This document shows, piece by piece, positions 1 through 8,296 of a stretch of 61,129 nucleotides of DNA (within the stretch, counting starts at the first letter, position 1; every line of letters begins with the position of its first letter). Source of the DNA: Podochytrium sp. JEL0797 (Eukaryota > Chytridiomycota > Chytridiomycetes > Chytridiales > Chytriomycetaceae); assembly GCA_027596195.1 (NCBI GenBank), contig JADGJG010000046.1:1-61129 (forward strand), read 5' to 3'. Made by a program: the position numbers and the translations under genes. The notes under the pieces were generated by a model. It worked only from the letters and a program-made list of their open reading frames with translations. It had not been told where the DNA came from and made no database searches.

Positions 1-48
1 CCCCCCCCCCCCCCCCCCCACCCCCCCCCCCCCCCCCCCCCCCCCCCC
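1..48. repeat. Poly-C tract at window edge
   Basis: Forty-eight bases are all C except one A at position 20. It directly abuts relic sequence of the outermost duplicated module. Other long C/G tracts in the window lie at 4334-4351, 27513-27526 and 45562-45579. It could be a true homopolymer or an assembly edge effect. Confidence 0.9.
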
Positions 49-185
49 AGAGACTAATAATTTTTCGTCCATCTCCACGGGAAAAATTGTTGCGAGGAGC
101 GGTGAGGGCCAGGGCCTATCTGTCGCGATTTCGCTGCGACTGCAATCATGACTTGCACCTGGTGCATGCATGGGCGAGGAACGCG

Positions 186-300
186 CCGGTGAATAGTATC
201 GCGGCAGAGCACGTTTGCGAAGCCGAGTAAAGAGTATGTTAGAAAGAGGTTGTTGTGGGACACTGTGTCGGGTGGTGCAAAATAATACAAAAGAATACAA
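186..300 (+). pseudogene. Relic of TOE1-like exonuclease C-terminus (module L0)
   Basis: One plus-strand frame reads QSTFAKPSKEYV. This matches the tail QSAFVKPSREHI of the TOE1-like copy ending near 2,880. Only the last few dozen codons survive. It is the outermost copy on the left arm and lies tail-to-tail with a patatin exon relic, as in the better preserved modules. Confidence 0.6.
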
Positions 301-339
301 AATGAAGGCGCAAGTGTTCACTCGTTCGCCAACAATGCA

Positions 340-430
340 AAAAATACCTCGACCGTCCACGTTCTCAGCCTCAAAGACTGCGGGCACCGAGACCGACGCC
401 GAGCTGGTAACCACAGATTGAGCAAAAGGA
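340..430 (-). pseudogene. Relic of one patatin-like lipase exon (module L0)
   Basis: The minus strand reads ASVSVPAVFEAENVDGRG. This aligns with the exon ASVSVPGIFEPEEVNGKG of the patatin copy at 8297-10234. No other exon of this copy is recognisable; the DGS exon and the catalytic exons are missing. Bases 430-860 hold nothing I can identify. Confidence 0.6.
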
Positions 431-859
431 GAAAAACTATATGGAACAAATCTTACACTGCTTTGCTCAGTTTCTGCGTTGAAGAATTAGTATTATAACA
501 TTTAGTGCGTTGTTTTAATTAAACGTACATATAAGGTGTGATGATGTGATTAGTTTAAATTAGATCTGACTTGAATGAAGAGCCGCTGATGCCGGCAATT
601 CTTTTTCTTGAATATCGCCATTTTAAAGCGCGAAGGGTGAATAGGCAAGCTAGAAAAGTCAACAATTATTTCAAGGGGTCGGCGTAAAGTTTTAGGATTT
701 CACCTTCGTTCGAGGCCAAACGAGCCACCGGAGCGGGCGAGGGGGATTTTACGCGGGTCGCTTTTCCATAGGATGCGGAAAGCTCATCTCATGGATCACT
801 TTCCCTTTTGATTAGTTTATTGACGGGGTGGGGTGTGAGTGATCTGGATAAGAAAATGA

Positions 860-1440
860 GTGTCAACGAAAAATCCTGAAAACATCCATCTTTCTCCTCC
901 ACGCTCAAAATTTCGTGGTATTTTTCGAGTGAGTGAAGGAGGGGCTCGACAATAATGAATTGACCTTTTGAGTCGCGAATTTTGCGCGTTCGGGTCGCGG
1001 GTTGAATGCCGGTCATGTCCGAATCAGTTGGTTCGGTCTCCTCGCCGATATATTTGCAAATTTTGGAGAGCCAGGTCTCGGTTGGTTCAGCCAAACTCGC
1101 ACTCCCAGATGTTGCGCTGCGTATTCTTGCCTCAGTAAGTTTTTTGGCAACTGAAGCAGGCGGTTTCAATGCGGAAATAGGGTTGGATGACGGGTGAGCC
1201 TTGTGCGGCGGTTAAGAATGTTTTGAGTGTATTTTTTAAGCAATACTCACCTTGTGGTGACGGTTCCAGCAGTCGCGGGCAAAATGGGAGTGAATCACTT
1301 GGAAATCATTCGGGGCGCTTCTGTCGGTTCGGCTGCTGCGGCCACGGCAAGCCATCCCGAGGATGAAGCCAGCAGCGAATTTTGCAAGCCATGGTGTTTC
1401 GGCTATTTAAGCCGTTCATATTGTTGTTCAAAATAATTTT
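860..1440 (-). pseudogene. Truncated family A gene (module L0)
   Basis: The reverse strand gives a family A first exon (near 1290-1440, with stops) and the start of exon 2, reading KPPASVAKKLTEARI and later GQFIIVEPLLHSLEKYHE. The match stops after the LSVEEKD segment, so the WT.AP, LCNFSEKE and LELPVT parts are missing. The two-exon layout matches the intact copies. It is a decayed copy at the outer edge of the left arm. Confidence 0.7.
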
Positions 1441-1572
1441 GGAACAATGTGGAATTAATACAATGACACCAAAATTGTAGGACGACCGTAAACGTTGTCA
1501 TCGCGCCGATTTTGAGAGCTTGCCGCGATTTCCACCGTCAACTGAGTGAAAACAAAAATCTGCAAAAAATCA

Positions 1573-2281
1573 ATGTCAGAGATCGAGTCGTTGACTACGC
1601 ACGTCACGCGCACGAATCTGTCGGCGCTTTCGCTACGCCTGCGATTGATTCTGGCTAGTTGTTCTTTTGTGTCTGTAGACTGCGAGTTTAGCGGCCTTGG
1701 AGGGGCAGATACGAGGAGTGTGGTGAATTTGAATTATATATTTTTCTATTTCCACAATAGATCTAACACCCCACTAGGACCTAAGACAACGCTACTCTGC
1801 CCTCCGCCAAGTAGCGTCTAGCTGTGCCCTTCTTTCCCTCGGCGTTTCTTGTTTCCGCGGCCAAAAAGCGCAGCGGTTCGACGTGCTTCTTCTGCCCATG
1901 CAAACCTACTCCGTCGAGCCGAAATCGCTCGCGTTCCTCGTCGACCACAACTTTGACTTCAATGCCCAGGCGCGCGAGGGCGTCCCCTTCATGCCCGGCA
2001 ATGATTCTCAAGAATTGCAACTCCCGGGAACTCCGAACCAGATCATGCGCGACTTGTTCACCCATATCCTGGCGCAAAAGAAGCCCTTGGTGATCCACAA
2101 TGGATTGCTTGATCTCATCTTTATATACCGCGCGTTTTATGCAGAGTTGCCGGAGACGTTGGATTCCTTTGTGGCTGATTTGGCTGAAATGTTTCCCGCT
2201 GGCATTGTGGACACGAAATATGTGGCTGATTACGTGACTCGTGAGAGTGCATCGTACCTTGCTTACTTGTATCGCAAATAG
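1573..2281 (+). CDS. TOE1/CAF1-like 3'-5' RNA exonuclease, truncated (L1)
   Basis: This resembles TOE1 (Target of EGR1), a CAF1-family DEDD deadenylase that trims 3' tails of nuclear small RNAs. Exon 1 (1573-1722) encodes SFVSVDCEFSGLGG with the first acidic pair. A 55-nt intron ends at 1777. Exon 2 reads DLRQRYSALRQV, then KPLVIHNGLLDLIFIYRAFY (H and D of the second motif), EMFPAGIVDTKYVADYV (third motif) and ASYLAYLYRK. The frame then meets TAG, giving about 217 residues, where TOE1 continues into a CCCH finger and a conserved tail. All four acidic residues are present, so the catalytic domain could be functional. The tail is decayed just downstream. Confidence 0.75.
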
Positions 2282-2880
2282 TTGAGTTTGTGGGATGGCA
2301 TACCGCGTTTTTGGCATTCGACTGAAGTGAACGAATCGTACTCAAAACGCAACTGATGTCCTGTCGAAATGAACCGACCCATCAAAGTGACACCGTCTGT
2401 GCCCTCCACTGCTCTGTTGCCCAACCGCCAAATCTCGGCAACGTTGTCGTTCAAGCAACTAACGTAACTGCCGGACTCGTTTGCCAAAAAGAAGAGCACC
2501 AACAAGCGGCCAAAGCAGGCTTAGAGGGAGTAGGCCCGGTTGTCTTGTTATCAATATGCTGTGAGTTGGCCGCTGCCATCACAACTCGACGCTCCGGCAC
2601 CCCCACCTCGCCCCACCATTACAACCACTTCCCTCGAAAAATACTCTCCGCCACTTTTGACGCATTCATGACGGGCTACGTCTTCTTGTACCACTAGTAG
2701 TGCCTCCACGAAGGTGTAGCCGCTACTGCTGAATTGTCGGAGGAGGAGAAACTCTCAGCGTTCGTGTCAAAGGTTGGAAACAAATTGTACTTGCTGGGCA
2801 AGGACACGCTGTTGAATATCGCGCAGAGCGCGTTTGTGAAGCCGAGTAGAGAGCATATTACAGTTGTTGGGGGATGCACC
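2282..2880 (+). pseudogene. Out-of-frame C-terminal half of the TOE1-like gene (L1)
   Basis: After the TAG at 2279 the same frame continues as LSLWDGIPRFWHSTEVNE, meets TGA, then runs on from MNRPIKV. In another frame DAFMTGYVFLYH is followed by two TAG codons and then LHEG. This is TOE1's conserved C-terminal DAFMTGYV segment. At 8,134 the related copy has CAG CAG near the place where this copy has TAG TAG. The right-arm copy carries the same stops, so they predate the arm duplication or homogenisation. Confidence 0.7.
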
Positions 2881-2954
2881 GTTTTTAGAAAGGAATTACT
2901 CTTAAACGCATTTTTTGGCTTCTTTCCTATCCGTCATTTTCTTTTTACAGCTTT

Positions 2955-4316
2955 TTACTCTAACCCATTTTGCAACTCAGAAATAAACAGTGGGTCTTCC
3001 GCTGGTGAGCGCTCACTCTCCACTCTTTCTTGGAGAACGTTTAGATCATCGGCGATTTCATTTTCAACTCTAGAGAGTATTCGTGAGGCGAAAGGATGGA
3101 AAGATCTTTGATGTATACTCACGGGGATACGTATCTCTTTGCCCCTGCGCGATCAATCGCTTCATGAGTTCACGGCTTGGATTGTCCAACACGTTGGTAT
3201 AGTCTTGTGGGCTAATTGAAGGATAAATTATGATATCCCCTGCATACGACTGCACGATAATCGCTTTTCCGTAGTTGATTAGGTAATAGGAAGGCAGCTG
3301 GTTTAAAGAAAGAAGAAATTTAAGATTTCTAACCATTGCTAACCAACTCCAAGCCTCTTCCAATGGCTTCGACTTGGAAATGCGGGATCAGGTCATGCTT
3401 TGGCACGTGGAGATTTGATTGCCCGGCTATTGTGAATTTGACATTGAATTTTTCCTTAAGGAAGCGGATGGGAAGATCGGCCTGGATGCTGCCATCTATC
3501 AATACTGCTAGTATGTGAGCGAAAGAAGGTGGAGAGAAAGAACATGTACCTTCTCCATTAATAATTTCCGGCTTGAAAATACCGGGAACCGACACGGAAG
3601 CACAGCTGCGAACCAAAGGGAGTGAGAAAGTGACAAAAAAAAATGAGTCAGGAGCTCACAGTGCATCCTTGACGAGCACGTTCGGCGTATCAATTGGGAG
3701 GCGATATATTGCTGAACGTCCGTGAATTTTATCAAGTTTTTTGAAATACTCCATCAGCCTTTGCGCCGTCATTCCAAACCCTCCGAATGCCGCGAGGAAC
3801 TTCAGTACGCGTTCAATTTCTCCGTAAAACTTTTCAATGAGCAATTTTGTCCCAGAGCGTGCGTGCTCGTATAACTTTTCATTGAATTAATACGTGGCGA
3901 TAAGGGTGGAGGGTGGAATGGATTTTTCACCTTGGGATTGTTGATTCGCGCGAACTTTCGATCAATCATTGATTCAAGAACGGTCATCAGAAACTCGGAA
4001 CCAATCACAGGAATCAATTTTTCGGCGGACTGGAGTAAGTCCATATGCAGTAGGACGTCTTTGCAATCGTAATGGTCCGACTCGTCCTTGAATCTCCAAG
4101 CCGTCCTGCCCTCATAATCATCCAATGTTCTTGCAGCCGCCTAAATTACCATTAAAAACTTTTAGAGGTAAAAGGGTGGTTTCAAAATAAACAAAGTACC
4201 TCATACGCGGTGAAAGTAGTTGCCTTCGCTAACGGTTTCCGGAACTCATTGCCCTTGCTGTCAATCGTGGCCAAAGACTTAGTAGATATGAGAGCTGTTG
4301 CGCAAAATGAGTCCAT
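2955..4316 (-). CDS. Patatin-like TAG-lipase paralogue lacking its catalytic core (L1)
   Basis: This belongs to the fungal TGL3/4/5 type of patatin domain (triacylglycerol lipase / lysophospholipid acyltransferase). Seven exons join into 349 codons. Visible parts are LDDYEGRTAW with INNPKLYEHARSGTKLLIE (N-terminal TGL region), then ASVSVPGIF, IDGSIQADLPIRFL (the catalytic Asp DGS motif) and GQSNLHVPKHD. Between IHGRSA and IDTPNV the whole GGGxxG oxyanion loop and GxSxG nucleophile region is missing; in the relatives this holds roughly 150 residues. The frame is kept across the gap. It lies downstream of family A on the same strand and converges on the TOE1-like gene. No lipase activity is expected. 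It may be a scaffold or regulatory pseudoenzyme, or a still-open remnant. Confidence 0.75.
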
Positions 4317-4333
4317 TTTTGGGTTTAATTTTG

Positions 4334-4351
4334 CCCCCCCCCCCCCCCCCC
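4334..4351. repeat. Run of 18 C
   Basis: This homopolymer lies just upstream of the L1 patatin start codon. The mirror position 45562-45579 holds exactly 18 G. Homopolymers usually drift in length quickly, so equal length supports a recent copy or conversion event. Confidence 0.95.
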
Positions 4352-4527
4352 TGACGTATAAACGCGTCTATTTTATATAGAAACATTTCGACTGATTCAA
4401 TATTGGGAAGCGCAAAATTATCCGAATTTCCCATACATCATATCAGGTTGTGAAAATTCGAATTTGAGTGATAAATAAACGCAAACACGAAAAAAATAAA
4501 TAATGAGAAAATGCCAACAATATTTTG

Positions 4528-5627
4528 TCACCATATCAAGTAGCGGTACCAAGGCATGCTCTTGGGGATAGAAAGAGAGATTTGACAGTGTTCGCAGTGG
4601 GTGACAAGTTCAAAAACCATCATACTGACGAGAAACGAAGCAGGTGGCCGCTCGTCCTCGAGAACTTCACCCCTCCGAATTCTCACTTGGTACTTAATAT
4701 ATATAAACTCCCTGTTTCCTGAAAGTGGGAAGATGTGGCAGTGGTTTCCTGATCTGGTGACTGGAAGCTCGAGTGTGGTCGCGGCCATGACAAATGTTGG
4801 GGTCTTGGCTTTGGCTCCGTGAGCAGCCTTCATGGTGACCTTGACGTCCATTATTTTTGGCATGCTTGCGAATTCGGCTTCAACGTTGTAGTTGTTGTTG
4901 TAGGGGTTATCATAGTCCATTGAGAAATAGTTCGCTCCCCTCGACTCCTTCTCACTGAAGTTGCACAATTCGTTTCGAGTTTTTTCATTGATGTTCTCGA
5001 CATCTGGCCATTCGAGCGTGACAAAGCGAGTATGTTGGGCCGATTCATCGGGTACCATGGTCCACAGGCGGTCGTCGTCGCGCACCACATCTTTTACATC
5101 AGTGCTCAGTTTTTCGTGGAACTCTTCGCGTGAGTGAAGGAGAGGCTCTACCAGAGTAAATTGACCGTTTGAGTCTCGAATTTTGCGAGTTCGGTGAATG
5201 GTCGCGCCCGAATCATGACCGATATATTTGTAAATTTTGGAGCGCCAGCTCTCAGTTGGTTCAGCGGCGCTCGCGCTCCCAGGTATTGGGCTGTACATTC
5301 TTGCCTCCGTGAGTTTATTGGCAGCTGAAGCAGGCGGTTTCAACGCGGAAAGGATGTTGGATGTTTGTTGCACCTGTTCGCGTTTTAGAAATGTTTTGAT
5401 TGGGAATCTAAAGCAATAATCACCTTCATGTTGATGATTCCAGCAGTCGTGGGTGGAATAGGATTCGGTGATTTGGAAATCAAATAGGGCGCGTCGGCGG
5501 ATTCGGCCGTTGGCGCAGCCGCGGCAATCCACTCTCTCCCGAGGATGAAACTAGCAGTGAATTCCGCAAGCCAGGTTGTTTCTCTTGTAATTGCGAGTTG
5601 CGGCTTAAAATGCCACATCACGTTCAT
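4528..5627 (-). CDS. Family A protein, copy L1 (unrecognised family)
   Basis: Exon 1 (5424-5627) starts at MNVMWHFKPQ and holds an alanine-rich, moderately hydrophobic stretch (FTASFILGREWIAAAAP) that could be a weak signal or anchor sequence. A 50-nt intron (5374-5423) follows INMK. Exon 2 (4528-5373) carries the family core: NKLTEARMYS, GQFTLVEPLLHSREEFHEKL, LWTMVPDE, RFVTLEWPDV, ELCNFSEKES, KVTMKAAHGAKAKTPTFVMA, TLELPVTRSGNHCHIFPLSG and a beta-rich end SMMVFELVT...PWY. Total 349 residues. It sits about 210 nt before the patatin gene on the same strand. The right-arm copy is identical except for a cluster of changes in exon 1 (about 5540-5625). I do not know its function. Confidence 0.8.
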
Positions 5628-5749
5628 TGTCAAATATTTTTGGAACAACGGGGAAAAAATAGAACAATGCGAGGAAAATTGCGGGACCACCAGATCTGTT
5701 CATTACGCAACATTCAATAGAGGAAAAGGAATGTCTCTATAAGTTTCAA

Positions 5750-5890
5750 TCAGGCGTCGAGCTCTGAGACTGCTTCCAATACGTCCAAGGCACCAACTTC
5801 CAGCACACCGGCTTCAAACGCGTACGCTTGATACGCGACTGTTTCAATTGCTCCAATTGCACTCAATTAATTCCGAATTTAAAGCACCGG
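5750..5890 (-). repeat. Degenerate 15-16 bp repeats upstream of family A (L1)
   Basis: The stretch holds several imperfect units around the core CTTCAAACGCG, such as GGCTTCAAACGCG, GCTTGATACGCG and TTTCAATTGCTCC. The same kind of sequence lies upstream of the L2 copy (13960-14160) and the R1 copy (44030-44165). It sits between the family A start and the HECT relic, where a promoter would lie. Confidence 0.5.
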
Positions 5891-5909
5891 CTTCGAACGC
5901 GCCTTTCAA

Positions 5910-6068
5910 AAAGATTCGTTAGAAGACGGGGAGATTGATTCTCTGCGAAAGAGGCATACGCGTTTTAATTGGCTGGATTTGACGCCTTACAAGTGCTTTG
6001 AGGTGCTGGAGAAGAAGGCGATGATGGCGATTGAGCTGATGGCTGGATTTGGGGATACAATCAATTGA
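5910..6068 (+). pseudogene. Relic of HECT ligase C-terminus (L1)
   Basis: The plus strand reads DGEIDSLRKRHTRFNWLDL, then EVLEKKAMMAIELMAGFGDTIN and a stop. It aligns with the end of the full-length Rsp5 gene at 49238 ([38 protein letters not shown]). The catalytic cysteine is replaced by arginine. Only about 50 codons survive. It lies divergent to family A, so the duplicated module once reached into the Rsp5 3' end. Confidence 0.8.
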
Positions 6069-7975
6069 GATCATTGAGAGAGTGGAATCAAATCGGTGGA
6101 GAGTATCGACGGCGGGGGATTGGGGGTTGTGGAGACGGGTTAATCACTTCAAAAATCGCGCTGGACAATTGGAGAGACCTGGTGCCGCCGCAAAATCTGT
6201 TTTGGATCGAAGGCGACATGCTGGGGGTTCAAATAAAGGATTTCGCCAAATCGCGTCGGAATTGGGACATGCCGCCTTGCGCCGCAACGCTTCAATGAGT
6301 CGAGAAAAAGGGACCCACACGCTCCAAGTCCAGTTGCTCAATCAAATGATACGAAGCCATTGCTGCAAACGCGAGAAAAGTGCCGATTTCTGAGAAGCAG
6401 AGGAAGGCATCGCACGTCGGAGGGTACATCACGCAGTACCAAGCCCGCTTCAAATCCGACGCCATTGCGAAGGAGCCGGGGAGCGTAGTATTGTGCGAGA
6501 AGCGCCCGATAAATGAAACGGGGGCAGCGAACGGATGAGGAGATCAAAACCCCGCGACAATCAGGTTCGCCGCGATCCTCTCGGTATTTTGGGCAATGGA
6601 ATAGAGTTCGGGTTCGCTTTATACGGAATGGGCGCGTTCCTTTGAAGCGGGGGCATAAGGAACGGGCGCAGAGGAGGTGCCGATGTGGGCGCACAACGTG
6701 GGACAATGTATGGATCCCGCCGGAAGCAACCTAAAAAGTAAAGGTGAGCGATCACGAAGCACGGGCTACATATCTGCGCTCGAGGAACGTTTGGAGGTTG
6801 ATCATCCCACCCTTTCGTTCGATGGGGAGCACGGGCACACTCTGAAACGTGGGCGCACATGAAACTCGCTGATTTTGTCTCGAAATGACTGCCAAAAGTC
6901 AAGGCGGCAAGGGCGTTGTGCGTCCACAGCCCCCTTTTCACACGCAACCCATCAGCATCATACGCGGTGGCGCCTTGGACGAACACCCCCCCGGCGTGGT
7001 ATCGAATCAAATTCCAGCCACCAGGTATCAGCTTGTCGGATCCCTGAACTCTTTTTGACTGGCTGTGAGATCCTCCACCCCTCACGAATAGATTCGTGGA
7101 CATCGTGATGAGTTCTCGTGAAATAATCCTTGAAATGCCTCCTGCGCACGCATGACAGCATCCCCAAACAACGAGGAAAACACCTCCAAGTCGGCCACCG
7201 GCTGCTGCAGCGGCTTTCACGCGAGTTGATGGCAGCACGGCATCATAATATCCCGACAGTCGCCAATGCCGCGGCACCGATGCGAAGAATATCTTCGTGC
7301 GAATATTCGTCATCAACGTTGAATCCGTCGGTGCGACTTCGAATCCAGGCCAACCTTTCACGTGACCATCTGCTGGACAATTCTGGTCGCAAACTTGTCG
7401 CCGTTTGAACCAACTCACATGGAATCTGTTGCACATCAAGGCGACTGGATCGCAGCAGTCAAGGTGAGTCACATAAGTTGAAGGAGTGGGTGGCGAGGAC
7501 TTTTCGTGTTGTGGGTGGTGATGTTGGATACGAGTTCTGACTGCAGCGTTGGACGTCGCCCTTTCACTACACACGTTCCTTGTCTGGGCTCGTTGGACAC
7601 CTGTGGGAGTGCCGTTGGTATGTTCTGCTCAGAGGTGACCAGGTCAGCGCCGCGCTTGGAAACCGACGTTTCACCAACTCTCTAATGGACAGTTGAGACC
7701 CACCCTCGCTCTCGGTGGTATCTAGTGGCGCCAATAGTTCATCTGGTGCTGCGAGGGATGCCTGGAATGGAGCAGGTGGTTGGGAATTTGGATGGTTTGC
7801 TGGTTTTTTTTTGTGCGGGTTCTTCGTCCCTCGTGGACTCTTCCTGTCTCCCACCACTTCCCTGCTGGTCATTAGTATATTCACGGAGGGTCCTGTCTCA
7901 AGGGAGGGAGTGGCCGATCGCTCGCTTTGCTTTTCGTCCTTTCCAGCGTTGCAACTATTGTTTTTTTCCTTCATG
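6069..7975. other. Unidentified duplicated block U (left copy)
   Basis: About 1.9 kb is shared in inverted form with 41,947-43,844 at visibly lower identity than the core. The minus strand holds long open stretches, for example 6561-7574 (with RLWTHNALAALTFGSHFE-like text) and 7567-7974 (starting MKEKNNSCNAGKDE). The open frame is not the same in both copies: indels shift it, and similar text appears in several frames. I recognise no family. It may be an old gene in decay or non-coding sequence with chance ORFs. Confidence 0.5.
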
Positions 7976-8084
7976 AATTTCTCGTTTTAAAAGATATTGG
8001 TTTGTTCCGATTGCGGCCGGAGTGAGAGTAGAAATCGACCGATATCAACGGATGGGTCGCGAAACCCTTTTCAATCGTCGCTTC

Positions 8085-8295
8085 TTGGTTTCGTGACGCG
8101 TTTATGACAGGTTACGTATTCTTGTACCAGCAGCACCTCCACGAAACTGCAGCTGCCACTGCTGGCTTGTCTGAAGAACAGAAGCTCTCGGCGTTCGCGT
8201 CGAAGGTTGGTTGGAAACAAAACGCCGTTGAATATCGCGCAAAGCGCGTTTTCGAAGCCGAGAAGAGGTTGTTGTCGGACACTATATCAGAAATA
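8085..8295 (+). pseudogene. Relic of TOE1-like C-terminus (L2)
   Basis: The frame reads DAFMTGYVFLYQQHLHE, then TAGLSEEQKLSAFASKVG, and ends in a scrambled tail. This is the conserved TOE1 C-terminal segment without the exonuclease domain. Unlike the L1/R1 copies it keeps CAG CAG instead of TAG TAG. It lies tail-to-tail with the patatin copy L2, preserving module order. Confidence 0.7.
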
Positions 8296-8296
8296 A

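Noticed and set aside
1781..2317. 178-codon minus ORF opposite the TOE1-like gene
   Set aside because: It is the antisense shadow of the exonuclease exon, which has clear family motifs on the plus strand.
4528..5627. Family A as arrestin-like or CBM21 protein
   Set aside because: The beta-rich end suggests such folds, but no arrestin or CBM21 signature residues are visible, so it is left unassigned.
6561..7574. 337-codon minus-strand ORF in block U as a real gene
   Set aside because: The mirrored copy does not keep this frame open over the same length. Changes between copies include indels that ignore codons, and no domain is recognisable.
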